A DNA stretch of 64,000 bases from a virus: IMG/VR virus record IMGVR_UViG_3300048033_001554, positions 1 through 64,000 of that record. The stretch is one strand, 5' to 3'. The position numbers and the translations under genes were made by a program. Positions 40,164 through 47,599 of the stretch are shown here, piece after piece; positions within the stretch are counted from its first letter, which is position 1; every line of letters starts with the position of its first letter. A model generated the notes under the pieces. The model was not told the DNA's origin and made no database searches. It saw nothing but the letters and a program-made list of their open reading frames with translations.

Positions 40164-41236
40164 TATTGAGCTCCTGGATCTTGTGGTGGAGTCTCAACAG
40201 CTTCGTCAACAGCACCACTTGTAGTGTCATCACCTTCTTCATAGTCGTCGGCCGTTTGAATAGAAAGTTCTTGTAATGACAGTGATATGCTAACTCCAGC
40301 AGGTTTACCACCTTTCATAATAGAAACACCGCCACCTGCACCATAGTCAACAGTAAAGTTTTGAACCATTGCTGGCTTAAAGCTCATAAAAGAGTTTTCA
40401 TCAATACCAATTAAATATATCTTAACAACGTGCGGATATTTAAGAAAAGCTCTTTCAAAATCAACCACAGTACCAAGGCTAAAGTTTTCAGTTGCTGGAA
40501 GAACAGATCTTTTCATAACATTTATTATTTTGTTGATTTGATCTGAATCTTCTTTATTGCTTGGAAACAACTCCCAATTAAATTGATGGGATCTTAAACC
40601 AACACCTTCAAAAGCTAATGTTTCTTTTGGGTTTAAAGCTGAACCGAAAACTTGGTTTGCAGTAGATCCCATATTGTCACTAACATAAGGACTAAACTTT
40701 TGAAGCAAGTATTGAGCTGCTTTTGCTGTATTGGCAACACCCATATCAGACAGTGTTTTAGTTAAGCTTCCCATCACATCGCCGCTGCCACCTGCCATGG
40801 CACTACCCATGAACTGCGCAAAGTTTGCTCCACCTTGTTGTAGTTTTCCAGCCACATCACCAATAGTAGTATCTCCGCCAGCTAAACCTGCAAGGCCTGA
40901 CGCTAGCTTTTCTGCAATAGGATCCATACTAAAACCGTTTAAAGTAATATCAGTTGAGTCAGAAAGTTGTTTTGGAAATGGCAATTCTATTGCTCTACTA
41001 TTTCTTAAATTGGCTCCAGATGTTCTGCCAGCTTCGCCAAGCGCATTAGCTGATAATAGACCAGAGACGTATTCGCTAGATCCGCCATTATTTTTAGTAT
41101 ATCCTTTTTCAAAGCTATATTCTTCGAAAACTAAAAGCATAGTATGAGGATGTGGTTTAGAAGGAAATCTATAGATGTTAGCGGTAGCGCTTTGCTTTTC
41201 GCTTGCCCTTCTATATACCTCTGGTCTACTGCTCAT
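40163..41236 (-). CDS. 48: Baseplate tail-tube cap, gp48-like
   Basis: 357 residues. The segment NPKETLAFEGVGLRSHQFNW, followed by ELFPSNKEDSDQINKIINVM, has the R-x-F-x-W-x-L-x-P-x-S pattern of the T4 gp48/gp54 pair, which caps the hub and starts the tail tube. Residues about 100-170 are Gly/Ala rich. The acidic tail is disordered-looking. First gene of the leftward late block, starting about 31 bases from the -10 box at 41274-41281. It could instead be called gp54; the companion tube-type gene at 42380 makes gp48 the better choice here. Confidence 0.75.
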   Translation of the reverse strand: MSSRPEVYRRASEKQSATANIYRFPSKPHPHTMLLVFEEYSFEKGYTKNNGGSSEYVSGLLSANALGEAGRTSGANLRNSRAIELPFPKQLSDSTDITLNGFSMDPIAEKLASGLAGLAGGDTTIGDVAGKLQQGGANFAQFMGSAMAGGSGDVMGSLTKTLSDMGVANTAKAAQYLLQKFSPYVSDNMGSTANQVFGSALNPKETLAFEGVGLRSHQFNWELFPSNKEDSDQINKIINVMKRSVLPATENFSLGTVVDFERAFLKYPHVVKIYLIGIDENSFMSFKPAMVQNFTVDYGAGGGVSIMKGGKPAGVSISLSLQELSIQTADDYEEGDDTTSGAVDEAVETPPQDPGAQ

Positions 41237-41253
41237 TGTGTTGTGCCCTTGAT

Positions 41254-41261
41254 TATAAATA
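41254..41261 (+). promoter_or_regulatory. Rightward T4-type late promoter
   Basis: TATAAATA on the plus strand, 39 bases before the gp4 start. It faces the leftward late promoter 13 bases away, so the two expected start points fall at almost the same base. Confidence 0.75.
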
Positions 41262-41273
41262 GTTTATTAGTTC

Positions 41274-41281
41274 TATTTATA
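41274..41281 (-). promoter_or_regulatory. Leftward T4-type late promoter for the baseplate block
   Basis: TATAAATA on the minus strand, about 38 bases upstream of the gp48 ATG at 41236. It lies inside the initially transcribed region of the rightward promoter. Confidence 0.75.
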
Positions 41282-41300
41282 ACAAATCGTGAGGTAACAT

Positions 41301-41756
41301 TTGGCGTATAATGGAAGGTTTCGGCCTAAAAACCCTCATAAATACAAGGGTGATCCAACTAAGATTATTTATAGATCTTCTTGGGAGCTAAGATTTTTTA
41401 GCACTTGCGATAGACACCCAGATGTAATATGGTGGCAAAGTGAAGAAGTAGTTGTACCATATGTTTCTCCAATTGATGGGCGTAGGCATAGATATTTCCC
41501 TGATGTGATTACTCATGTTAGAACTTCTGATGGAAAGACAAAAACGATTATGATTGAAATTAAACCGAAGGCTCAAACCAAGCCTCCGGATAGATCTAAA
41601 AAGAATACTGCCAAGGGACGAGTATCTAGAAGATATTTGAACGAGGTTAAAACATACGGGATTAACGAAGCAAAGTGGAAAGCAGCTAAAATATACTGCG
41701 CACAACGTGGATGGGAATTCAAAATTTATACTGAAGATACATTAGGAATCAAATAG
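41301..41756 (+). CDS. 4: Head completion protein gp4 (TTG start)
   Basis: 151 residues. MAYNGRFRPKNPHKYKGDPT, then YRSSWELRFF, follows T4 gp4 (MAYSGKWVPKNISKYRGDPK, YRSNWE) closely. IEIKPKAQTKPP carries the E-x-K of the TnsA-like nuclease fold. gp4 acts late in head completion before tails join. The start codon is TTG at 41301, supported by alignment with T4 and by GAGGT five bases upstream; no in-frame ATG fits. First gene of the rightward late block. Confidence 0.93.
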   Translation: MAYNGRFRPKNPHKYKGDPTKIIYRSSWELRFFSTCDRHPDVIWWQSEEVVVPYVSPIDGRRHRYFPDVITHVRTSDGKTKTIMIEIKPKAQTKPPDRSKKNTAKGRVSRRYLNEVKTYGINEAKWKAAKIYCAQRGWEFKIYTEDTLGIK

Positions 41757-42380
41757 ATGGCTGAAATATTTAACGATATATTGCTTAGAGGTATTAGATC
41801 AGGACAAGCTCCTGCTCGTTCAGCTGCTGCCCGCGATTGGTATAGAACACAAGCTAAAGAAGTTACACGAACAAAAAGAAATAGATCACAAGGTGATAAG
41901 CTTATTCGAGAGCTAAGATCTGATAAAGATCGTAGGCAGGATAGCAAATTTATGATGGGTAATATGTACCTATTTGCTTATGATCCTAAACATAAAGACA
42001 CACTACCATATTATGATAGGTTTCCACTCATATTTCCAATAAATAAAGCAAAGGGTGGATTTCTTGGAATTAACATGCATTATTTGCCACCGATATTAAG
42101 GGCAAAACTAATGGATCAATTATATACCATACTCAATAATAAGAATTTTGACGAATCAACAAGACTTACAGCATCATATAAAGTTTTAAATGGAGCAGCT
42201 AAATTTAAAGAATTTGGTCCTTGTATTAAACATTATTTGAATGCGCATGTAAGAGCAAAGCCAGCGTATATTAACCCAGCAGAATGGGATATCGCATTGT
42301 TCTTACCGACGCAGAAATTTGTTGGTGCTACTGCAAGTCAAGTATATGCTGATTCTAGAAAAATCATAAGAGGCAAATAA
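41757..42380 (+). CDS. Conserved-looking virion/assembly protein between gp4 and tube genes (207 aa)
   Basis: 207 residues, strongly basic N-terminus (RTKRNRSQGDKLIRELRSDK). It then has MYLFAYDPKHKDTLPYYDRF and GGFLGINMHYLPP, a motif I associate with T4-like marine phages but cannot name. It starts directly after the gp4 stop and overlaps the next gene as TAATG. In T4 the neighbour of gene 4 is gene 2 (DNA-end protector), so that is a possible role by position only. Confidence 0.7.
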   Translation: MAEIFNDILLRGIRSGQAPARSAAARDWYRTQAKEVTRTKRNRSQGDKLIRELRSDKDRRQDSKFMMGNMYLFAYDPKHKDTLPYYDRFPLIFPINKAKGGFLGINMHYLPPILRAKLMDQLYTILNNKNFDESTRLTASYKVLNGAAKFKEFGPCIKHYLNAHVRAKPAYINPAEWDIALFLPTQKFVGATASQVYADSRKIIRGK

Positions 42381-43126
42381 TGGCATTTAGGATAAACGAA
42401 TTTAAATCACAAATGGATTACTTTGGAGGTCCAGCTCGTGGATCTTTGTTTGAAGTGCAAATCGTTACTCCAAAAGGAGTTAAGTCTAGAGCAAATTCAA
42501 GAGACTTAATTTTCTTTTGTAAAAATGCTTCTATACCTGGAATGACCATCAATGCTGCTCAAAATGAACAGGTTGGCCAGTTTCGTAAAATGATGCCACA
42601 ATCTATACAAATTGAACCAGTACAAGCTATCTTTATGCTCGATTCAGATCACCAAGTATTATCTTTTTTCCATTCATGGATGCAAAACATTGTTAACTAT
42701 GGTACTGCAGCTGGTGATTTTGCTGAGGTGGGTGGCAAACTTCCTTTTGAAATTGGATATAAAGATGAATATTCTTGTCGTGTTATCATTAGACAATACT
42801 CAACAAACTATCAAACATCAGGTCAATATTATGAAGTAATATTAGATAATGCGTTTCCAATTGCGGTTGGTGACGTTGATCTCGCGTGGGAATCCAGCGA
42901 CAGCTATTCAGTACTACCAGTGAGTTTCCAGTATGATCGTATTGAAGTTACTGGCGAACAAATTGGTTCACCTACTGCTCGGTTTGGTAGAGGTAATGGT
43001 GTACTTGATTTATTCAATGCAATCGGATCTTTTGGGCAATTGATTGGTCAAAACTTGGTTCCACGCTCAGTACAAGAAGCAGTAGATAAATATACGCGCG
43101 TCAGAAACGCAATTGATAGATTTTAA
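42380..43126 (+). CDS. Tail-tube-fold protein, probably the gp54 tube initiator
   Basis: 248 residues. CKNASIPGMTINAAQ, RVIIRQYSTN and the late element FPIAVGDVDLAWESSDS, followed by PVSFQYD, match the layout of T4 gp19 tube proteins (CKATALPAG, IVRQYA, WPTNVGELQLDWDSNN). T4 gp54 shares this fold and primes tube growth. The protein is longer than gp19 (163), and its extra ~70 C-terminal residues favour gp54 over a tube subunit. It is coupled upstream by TAATG. Confidence 0.72.
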   Translation: MAFRINEFKSQMDYFGGPARGSLFEVQIVTPKGVKSRANSRDLIFFCKNASIPGMTINAAQNEQVGQFRKMMPQSIQIEPVQAIFMLDSDHQVLSFFHSWMQNIVNYGTAAGDFAEVGGKLPFEIGYKDEYSCRVIIRQYSTNYQTSGQYYEVILDNAFPIAVGDVDLAWESSDSYSVLPVSFQYDRIEVTGEQIGSPTARFGRGNGVLDLFNAIGSFGQLIGQNLVPRSVQEAVDKYTRVRNAIDRF

Positions 43127-43148
43127 AATGAATTTGGAGAAATAAATT

Positions 43149-43850
43149 ATGGCATTACCTAAGATTGACTTACCTATTTTTGAAGTAAAACTTCCTTCTA
43201 CCCGTGAAAAGGTAAAACTTAGACCTTTTACTGTTAAAGAAGAAAAAATACTTTTGGTTGCTCGGGAATCTGGAGCAGGTGAAGATACTATTATTGGTAT
43301 TAAACAAGTAGTTAATAATTGCTTAATTGATAAAGATGTGTCAGAACTTGCGATGTTTGATTTAGAATTTGTATTAGTTGTTTTAAGATCAAGATCAGTA
43401 GACAACAACGTTTCTTTCCAAATCCAAGATCCTGATACTGAAGAAGTAGTAGACTTATCAGTTGACCTAGACGATATTACTATTGTTAGAAAAGAAGATC
43501 ACACTAATAAAGTTCAAATTAACGAAGATTATACTTTATTTTTAAAGTATCCAACGATAGACGAATTTATTAAGATTTCTTCTTTGGATGATGGCGATCC
43601 ATTGGCAAGTTATTTTATTATGATTTCTTGTTTGGATAGTGTAGTATCTGAAGATGAAGTACACTATTTTAAAGACTACACTGAAGAAGAAATTAATGAT
43701 TTCATGGAAAATACATCCGGTGAAGTTATTAAAGGAATTCAACATTTCTTTGAAACAGTTCCAAAGCTTAGACATGAAATGAAATATACGAATAAAAATG
43801 GCGATGAAAAAACTTTCGTACTTGAAGGAATGAATAGTTTTTTTATCTAG
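43149..43850 (+). CDS. 26: Baseplate hub assembly / tail assembly chaperone, gp26-like
   Basis: 233 residues. LPIFEVKLPSTREKVKLRPF, then TVKEEKILLVA, is the gp26 family signature (T4 baseplate protein family). The gene ends with seven T at 43838-43844 and then a stop at 43848. Reading -1 at that run gives a frame open for 57 more residues into the short downstream ORF, so a 289-residue fusion is expected beside the 233-residue product. Many tail chaperones (lambda G/GT, P2 and Mu types) use this arrangement just before the tape measure gene, as here. GGAG precedes the ATG. Confidence 0.85.
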   Translation: MALPKIDLPIFEVKLPSTREKVKLRPFTVKEEKILLVARESGAGEDTIIGIKQVVNNCLIDKDVSELAMFDLEFVLVVLRSRSVDNNVSFQIQDPDTEEVVDLSVDLDDITIVRKEDHTNKVQINEDYTLFLKYPTIDEFIKISSLDDGDPLASYFIMISCLDSVVSEDEVHYFKDYTEEEINDFMENTSGEVIKGIQHFFETVPKLRHEMKYTNKNGDEKTFVLEGMNSFFI

Positions 43851-43909
43851 TGCTGTGCCACATCAATTTAGGGGATTACTATAAAATGATATTTTCTATG
43901 GCACAGCAC
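43838..43909 (+). other. Programmed -1 ribosomal frameshift signal
   Basis: Slippery T TTT TTT in the zero frame at 43838-43844, a 5-base spacer, then an 11-bp perfect stem: GTGCTGTGCCA (43850-43860) with TGGCACAGCAC (43899-43909), loop 38 bases. The -1 frame has no stop between the slip site and the TAA at 44015-44017, and enters the downstream ORF in phase. Confidence 0.85.
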
Positions 43910-44017
43910 CATAAATATTCTATATCTGAGATTGAAAGTATGCTACCTTATGAAAGAGATTTATATTTTGGTATGTTAGTTGATTATATAGAAAAACAAA
44001 ACGAAAAAAATAGTTAA
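43844..44017 (+). CDS. Frameshift extension / short ORF in the gp51 position
   Basis: Read by -1 frameshift from 43844 this adds 57 residues to gp26. A standalone ORF from ATG 43886 would be 43 residues (MIFSMAQHHKYSISEIESML, then PYERDLYFGMLVDYIEKQ). The pattern of a short helical segment with QHH-Y-S-x-x-E-I-E resembles the T half of G/GT chaperones. In T4 gene 26 is followed by 51, the hub-assembly catalyst, so this may be the equivalent. AGGGGA upstream of ATG 43886 would also allow separate initiation, so both modes are possible. Confidence 0.75.
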   Translation, partial: YLVLCHINLGDYYKMIFSMAQHHKYSISEIESMLPYERDLYFGMLVDYIEKQNEKNS

Positions 44018-44031
44018 ATAGGAATAATTTA

Positions 44032-45981
44032 ATGGCCGAGCTGTCAGACGAAACAAAAGCTATATTAAAAGGACTAAAAGATGAAGGGTTGCTTACCAGG
44101 AATACTGGTGCTAACTCTATCAAGTCTTTGGGCATTAAATTTGATAAATTTTCCGGAGTTCTTAATAGTATTAATACTAACATTATTTCTCAAAATGAAA
44201 TGATGGCTAAACAATTAGACATATCTTATGATGCTGCTGCAGCGGCTAGAAATAAAGAACAATTCGATGAAATTGATTCATCAAATGATAGTAAGCCTTC
44301 TTTACCGCAGACAGACACTGGAGGTGAAGATAAAACATATAAAGTTATTGATACGATAGGTGAGAAAATGGCGAGTGCATTTTCTCTCAAAAACATAGCA
44401 ATGGGTTTAGCGGGCGGTTTTGTAGGATACAACCTGTTAAAAGGATTTGTGGATGAAAAAACGAATGGTGGATTTACTGCATTTGAAAGCAATATTGGAA
44501 AGATAATTACCGATATTTCTGCAGTAGACTTTAGCAAGTTTGCTCCTAGTATGGAAACTTTAACTGCAACTATTGATAAAATGAAAGAAGCAGTAGATAA
44601 AATATCAGACACAATAACAAAAATTACAGAGTTTGGTTGGGATGATTTGTTTGGTGCTTTATGGAATACTATGGGTGCTATTACTGCGTATAACTTGACT
44701 ATGGGTGTTCTTAATAAAGTCATGGCGGGCAGAGCAGGTAAAGCGTCTGGGGCAGGTAAAAAAGGACTACTCAAAAAACTATTAGCAGGTGGACTTGGCG
44801 TAGGAGCAATCGCGGCGTCTGGTGCATTAACACCGGATGAAATTAAAGCGGGCAAAGCAGAAATAGATGCAGATAAAGCAAACTTAGAAAAATCACGAGC
44901 AGCACAAGCTAAATATTCAAGAGGCGGAGCTGGTAATACTAGCATTACACCAAGACCCGGCGCTATACCAGACGCGGATGGAAACGTAACTTCTAAAAGT
45001 GGTAAAGTATACGCAGCTGATAGCCCACAAGGCAAAATGATAACAACAGCCGGTGGTACCATAACACCAGATCAAAGAGCAGCACTTGGTGGGTATGATA
45101 ACTATAGACCAAATGCGGCGGTGCCTTCACCAAGGGCAGCTGCAGGCGTGGCGGCAGATGCAGTAGCTGATAGCGGTGGTACTGTAGGTAAAGAAGTTTT
45201 AGCTAGAAATAAAGGTAGAATAGCTAAATTAGTTGCACAAAAAATTAGTGGTGTATTCATTAAAGCAGTTCCTGGTTTGGGTATGATAGCTGGAGCTGGT
45301 TTTGCTTTGTGGAGTTTAGCTCGTGGTGATTTTACTACAGCAGCTTTAGAAGCAGCTTCTATCCCGGCTCCTTCATTAGCTGGTGCTCCATTAGACGTAG
45401 GAGCTGTTGCTACTGCAGTATTCTTTGAAGTTACTGGTGAAACTTACAACCAAGGAAATGAAGACCACCGAGCAATTATGATTGGAATTGGTGAAGAAGT
45501 TGCTAAGCAATGGGAAGAGTGGAAAGCTAAAAGAGAACAAGAAGGCAAAGATTTTGAGCAAAAAGTTAACCAAATGGCAGCTGATGAAAGAATGGCTGGC
45601 GGTGGTGTAGATACTTCTACTACTGTTGGTGCATTTAGCGGTCAAACTCCTGAGGAATACTTCCAAAGCTTATCTGACGATCCTAACTTTAAAGGAAACT
45701 ATACTTATGATAAGTATGGTACTCAATACGTCACTCGTCCAGGTAATCCTATGCGCCAAAGAGTATCATCTAGACAAGAAAGAGCGGCGCAACTGTCTTC
45801 TGTAGGAAACGGTGCAGGTGGCGGAGGTGCGGTAATAGTTAACAACAATACTAGCGCTCCAAACTATGTAACTAATGTTTCAAATGGTGGAGATACAGTA
45901 GCAGTTTCTCAAAATAGCGTTAGCGGTGGAGGTGATGGAAGTGCAACTAATTTCTATAATCTGCCAGGTGGAATCCAATAA
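44032..45981 (+). CDS. Tail tape measure candidate (gp29 position)
   Basis: 649 residues. The N-terminal part is helical (SIKSLGIKFDKFSGVLNSIN), followed by hydrophobic Gly/Ala-rich segments at about 120-140, 245-265 and 415-435 (GLGMIAGAGFALWSLA), a charged helix (EEWKAKREQEGKDFEQKVNQ), and a Gly/Asn-rich tail. That layout, and its place right after the frameshifted chaperone, fit a tape measure. T4 gp29 has 590 residues, so a tube of similar length is expected. No peptidoglycan hydrolase motif is visible. AGGAA precedes the ATG. Last gene before a bidirectional terminator. Confidence 0.72.
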   Translation: MAELSDETKAILKGLKDEGLLTRNTGANSIKSLGIKFDKFSGVLNSINTNIISQNEMMAKQLDISYDAAAAARNKEQFDEIDSSNDSKPSLPQTDTGGEDKTYKVIDTIGEKMASAFSLKNIAMGLAGGFVGYNLLKGFVDEKTNGGFTAFESNIGKIITDISAVDFSKFAPSMETLTATIDKMKEAVDKISDTITKITEFGWDDLFGALWNTMGAITAYNLTMGVLNKVMAGRAGKASGAGKKGLLKKLLAGGLGVGAIAASGALTPDEIKAGKAEIDADKANLEKSRAAQAKYSRGGAGNTSITPRPGAIPDADGNVTSKSGKVYAADSPQGKMITTAGGTITPDQRAALGGYDNYRPNAAVPSPRAAAGVAADAVADSGGTVGKEVLARNKGRIAKLVAQKISGVFIKAVPGLGMIAGAGFALWSLARGDFTTAALEAASIPAPSLAGAPLDVGAVATAVFFEVTGETYNQGNEDHRAIMIGIGEEVAKQWEEWKAKREQEGKDFEQKVNQMAADERMAGGGVDTSTTVGAFSGQTPEEYFQSLSDDPNFKGNYTYDKYGTQYVTRPGNPMRQRVSSRQERAAQLSSVGNGAGGGGAVIVNNNTSAPNYVTNVSNGGDTVAVSQNSVSGGGDGSATNFYNLPGGIQ

Positions 45982-45982
45982 A

Positions 45983-46005
45983 AAAGGGAGCGTTAAGCTC
46001 CCTTT
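45983..46005. terminator. Bidirectional intrinsic terminator
   Basis: Perfect 9-bp stem AAAGGGAGC (45983-45991) and GCTCCCTTT (45997-46005) with a 5-base loop, between converging genes. On the minus strand it is followed by a run of T, on the plus strand by TTTCTCTTG-type sequence. Confidence 0.9.
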
Positions 46006-46022
46006 CTCTTGTTCTTTAAATG

Positions 46023-46244
46023 TTAGTCTTTCTTAGATACGAAAGAATACATCTCTTTAGCTTTTTCCATCAAATCATCCATGCTATATGGAGTCATTGC
46101 TTCTTTAAGCTCTTCAGCATTCTTTTTTCCAGCTTCAAACATTTTTGTAGCGAACTCGACGTTCATTTGAGTTTGCTTATCCATATAATCTTTAGCCATT
46201 TCAAGGACTTCAGTACGGATTTCGAATGGGTTTTTATTTGACAT
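46023..46244 (-). CDS. Small helical protein (73 aa)
   Basis: 73 residues, charged and helical (NPFEIRTEVLEMAKDYMDKQ, then FATKMFEAGKKNAEELKEAM), resembling phasin-like or small cytoplasmic proteins in composition. AGGAGA lies eight bases before the ATG. It is the last gene of the leftward block before the bidirectional terminator. Function unknown. Confidence 0.75.
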   Translation of the reverse strand: MSNKNPFEIRTEVLEMAKDYMDKQTQMNVEFATKMFEAGKKNAEELKEAMTPYSMDDLMEKAKEMYSFVSKKD

Positions 46245-46271
46245 AATAGTTCTCCTAGTGTGTGTATGTGT

Positions 46272-46460
46272 TTAACCAGAAATGTATACACCTTTTGGTC
46301 TATACCAGTTTTTCTGGTGGAAAATCTTAGCTTTAAGATCTTCGATTGATTGAACCTCAAATCCTACTGATCCCATGCGTTGATGTTGTAGTAGTATAAG
46401 AGCTTCTTCTATTAAGTTGATGTCTTCAACATCTAACTCAAATGTTGTATTTGGTTTCAT
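46272..46460 (-). CDS. Small hypothetical protein (62 aa)
   Basis: 62 residues, start ATG 46460. It begins MKPNTTFELDVEDINLIEEA and is helical with an acidic N-terminal half. No strong Shine-Dalgarno sequence is visible (GAAAG upstream). It lies just after the Hsp20 terminator and before the 73-residue gene. Probably real because the gap would otherwise be empty and the next gene is coupled closely, but unrecognised. Confidence 0.6.
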   Translation of the reverse strand: MKPNTTFELDVEDINLIEEALILLQHQRMGSVGFEVQSIEDLKAKIFHQKNWYRPKGVYISG

Positions 46461-46479
46461 AATATAGCTTTCAATAAAT

Positions 46480-46501
46480 GAGACGACCCGAAGGCCGTCT
46501 C
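46480..46501 (-). terminator. Terminator with C(UUCG)G loop after Hsp20
   Basis: On the minus strand GAGACGGCC pairs with GGTCGTCTC around a TTCG tetraloop (one G-T pair). The extra-stable UUCG loop is the type used in T4 intercistronic hairpins. It follows the Hsp20 stop by 11 bases; the T tract is short (ATTTATT). Confidence 0.75.
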
Positions 46502-46512
46502 TTTAGAGTTAT

Positions 46513-46983
46513 TTATCCTTTAAGAAGTTCTTTCTCAGTATTGCCAATAGGGATTTTACGAGGTTTCTTCTCTTCAGGAATTACATTCTCTAGATCAATG
46601 TACAACATTCCGTGGCTAAGATCTGCGCCTCGAACTACAATTGTATCTGAGAGTGTAAAGCTTCTACAAAAAGAACGAGTTGAAATACCCTTATGCAAGT
46701 AATGTGCTTCTTCTTGATCTTCTTTTTTACCCTCGACGTGTAGAACGCCTTCTCTTACTTCGATATTAATTTCGTCTTCAAGAAAACCAGCTACAGCTAT
46801 GTCGATAGTGTAGTTGTTTTCATCTACTTTAATAATATTGTATGGAGGGTAATTGTTTGTTTGACCTGGAGTTGATGCATGCATCTTGTTTAGAATTTTA
46901 TCTAATCCAATAAACATTGGGTCGTTGAGCATGCTCGCGTTTATTCTACGTGTTTGCGGATCAACTGGTTTAGTGTATGTCAT
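46513..46983 (-). CDS. hsp20: Small heat shock protein Hsp20
   Basis: 156 residues with an alpha-crystallin domain at about 50-140: YNIIKVDENNYTIDIAVAGF, then EINIEVREGVLHVEGKK and the C-terminal GMLYIDLENVIPEEKKPRKI with an I-x-I-type tail. These chaperones hold unfolded proteins and are common in T4-like marine phages. The ATG at 46983 is used because AAAGGAG lies nine bases upstream; an in-frame TTG 24 bases further up is not credible. A late promoter lies at 47072-47079. Confidence 0.93.
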   Translation of the reverse strand: MTYTKPVDPQTRRINASMLNDPMFIGLDKILNKMHASTPGQTNNYPPYNIIKVDENNYTIDIAVAGFLEDEINIEVREGVLHVEGKKEDQEEAHYLHKGISTRSFCRSFTLSDTIVVRGADLSHGMLYIDLENVIPEEKKPRKIPIGNTEKELLKG

Positions 46984-47040
46984 ATTGCTATCTCCTTTAT
47001 TAAGCAAGATTTATGTTTGCCGTTATAAACCGGCGATTAA

Positions 47041-47069
47041 AGTGTAGGAACCCGAAGCATTCCTACACT
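47041..47069 (-). terminator. 10-bp hairpin after dUTPase, also in the Hsp20 leader
   Basis: AGTGTAGGAA (47041-47050) pairs perfectly with TTCCTACACT (47060-47069) around a 9-base loop that contains CTTCGG on the minus strand. It ends the clamp-operon transcript but has only a weak T run. The late promoter at 47072-47079 starts inside or at it, so it also forms the 5' end of the Hsp20 message. Confidence 0.7.
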
Positions 47070-47071
47070 AT

Positions 47072-47079
47072 TATTTATA
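47072..47079 (-). promoter_or_regulatory. T4-type late promoter for Hsp20
   Basis: TATAAATA on the minus strand, 88 bases upstream of the Hsp20 ATG, within the gap after dUTPase, followed by ATAG as in the other late promoters. Confidence 0.7.
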
Positions 47080-47083
47080 TAGC

Positions 47084-47596
47084 TTATTCTGTTCCTGTGC
47101 TACCAAAACCACCATTTCGGTCAGTTTTTTGTACTGGTTTTTCTTTTGTTTCAGTAATTTTAACTCGAAGAGTTTTTTCAATCAAACATTGAGCAATGCG
47201 CTCGCCATGTTCAATTGTTGCCATACTGTCTGAAACATTCTCCAACATCATGAAAGATTCTTCCACATAGTCTGAGTCAATTATACCAACTCCATTCGCC
47301 ATTGTCAATCCTTTTTTAAGAGCTTGACCAGAACGAATATACATTTTCATTACATGTTTTTCAGGAATATCAAAGATAAGACCTGTTGGCACAAGTACTC
47401 GAATGCCTGGCGGTAATTGAAAGGAATTTGGAATTGCGCCAACACCTTTAACAACAATAGACATTTCTTTGTTGAAGGCGTTAAAAGATTTTAAACGTTG
47501 TCCATTTTGAATACATGCTTTAATATCAAAACAGGCCGATCCATCTGTAGCATACTCAGGTAGCTCTGCTCTATCATTCACTTTATATACGTTCAT
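47084..47596 (-). CDS. dut: dUTPase
   Basis: 170 residues with trimeric dUTPase motifs in order: ATDGSACFDI (motif 1), RSGQALKKGL (2), GIIDSDYVEE (3), ERIAQCLIEK (4) and RNGGFGSTG (5). It hydrolyses dUTP to dUMP and pyrophosphate, keeping uracil out of DNA and supplying dUMP. A 15-20 residue insert after motif 1 (QNGQRLKSFNAFNKEM) makes it slightly long. It follows regA by 3 bases at the end of the clamp operon, a common order in T4-like marine phages. Confidence 0.92.
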   Translation of the reverse strand: MNVYKVNDRAELPEYATDGSACFDIKACIQNGQRLKSFNAFNKEMSIVVKGVGAIPNSFQLPPGIRVLVPTGLIFDIPEKHVMKMYIRSGQALKKGLTMANGVGIIDSDYVEESFMMLENVSDSMATIEHGERIAQCLIEKTLRVKITETKEKPVQKTDRNGGFGSTGTE

Positions 47597-47599
47597 AAT

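Noticed and set aside
40731-41147. 138-codon plus-strand frame inside gp48
   Set aside because: Antisense to a clear gp48-like gene with tight neighbours; no start signal.
43838-43844. Seven-T run as a sequencing or assembly error
   Set aside because: The perfect 11-bp stem at the right spacing, the gene position before the tape measure, and the sensible C-terminus of gp26 in frame 0 argue for a real signal, although an error cannot be fully excluded from sequence alone.
44226-45062. 278-codon minus-strand frame opposite the tape measure gene
   Set aside because: Pro/Ala-rich complement of a Gly/Ala-rich coding region, no ribosome site, and the plus-strand gene has a good start and context.
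46984-47007. Longer Hsp20 start (TTG at 47007)
   Set aside because: It would run through the AAAGGAG ribosome site that serves the ATG at 46983.
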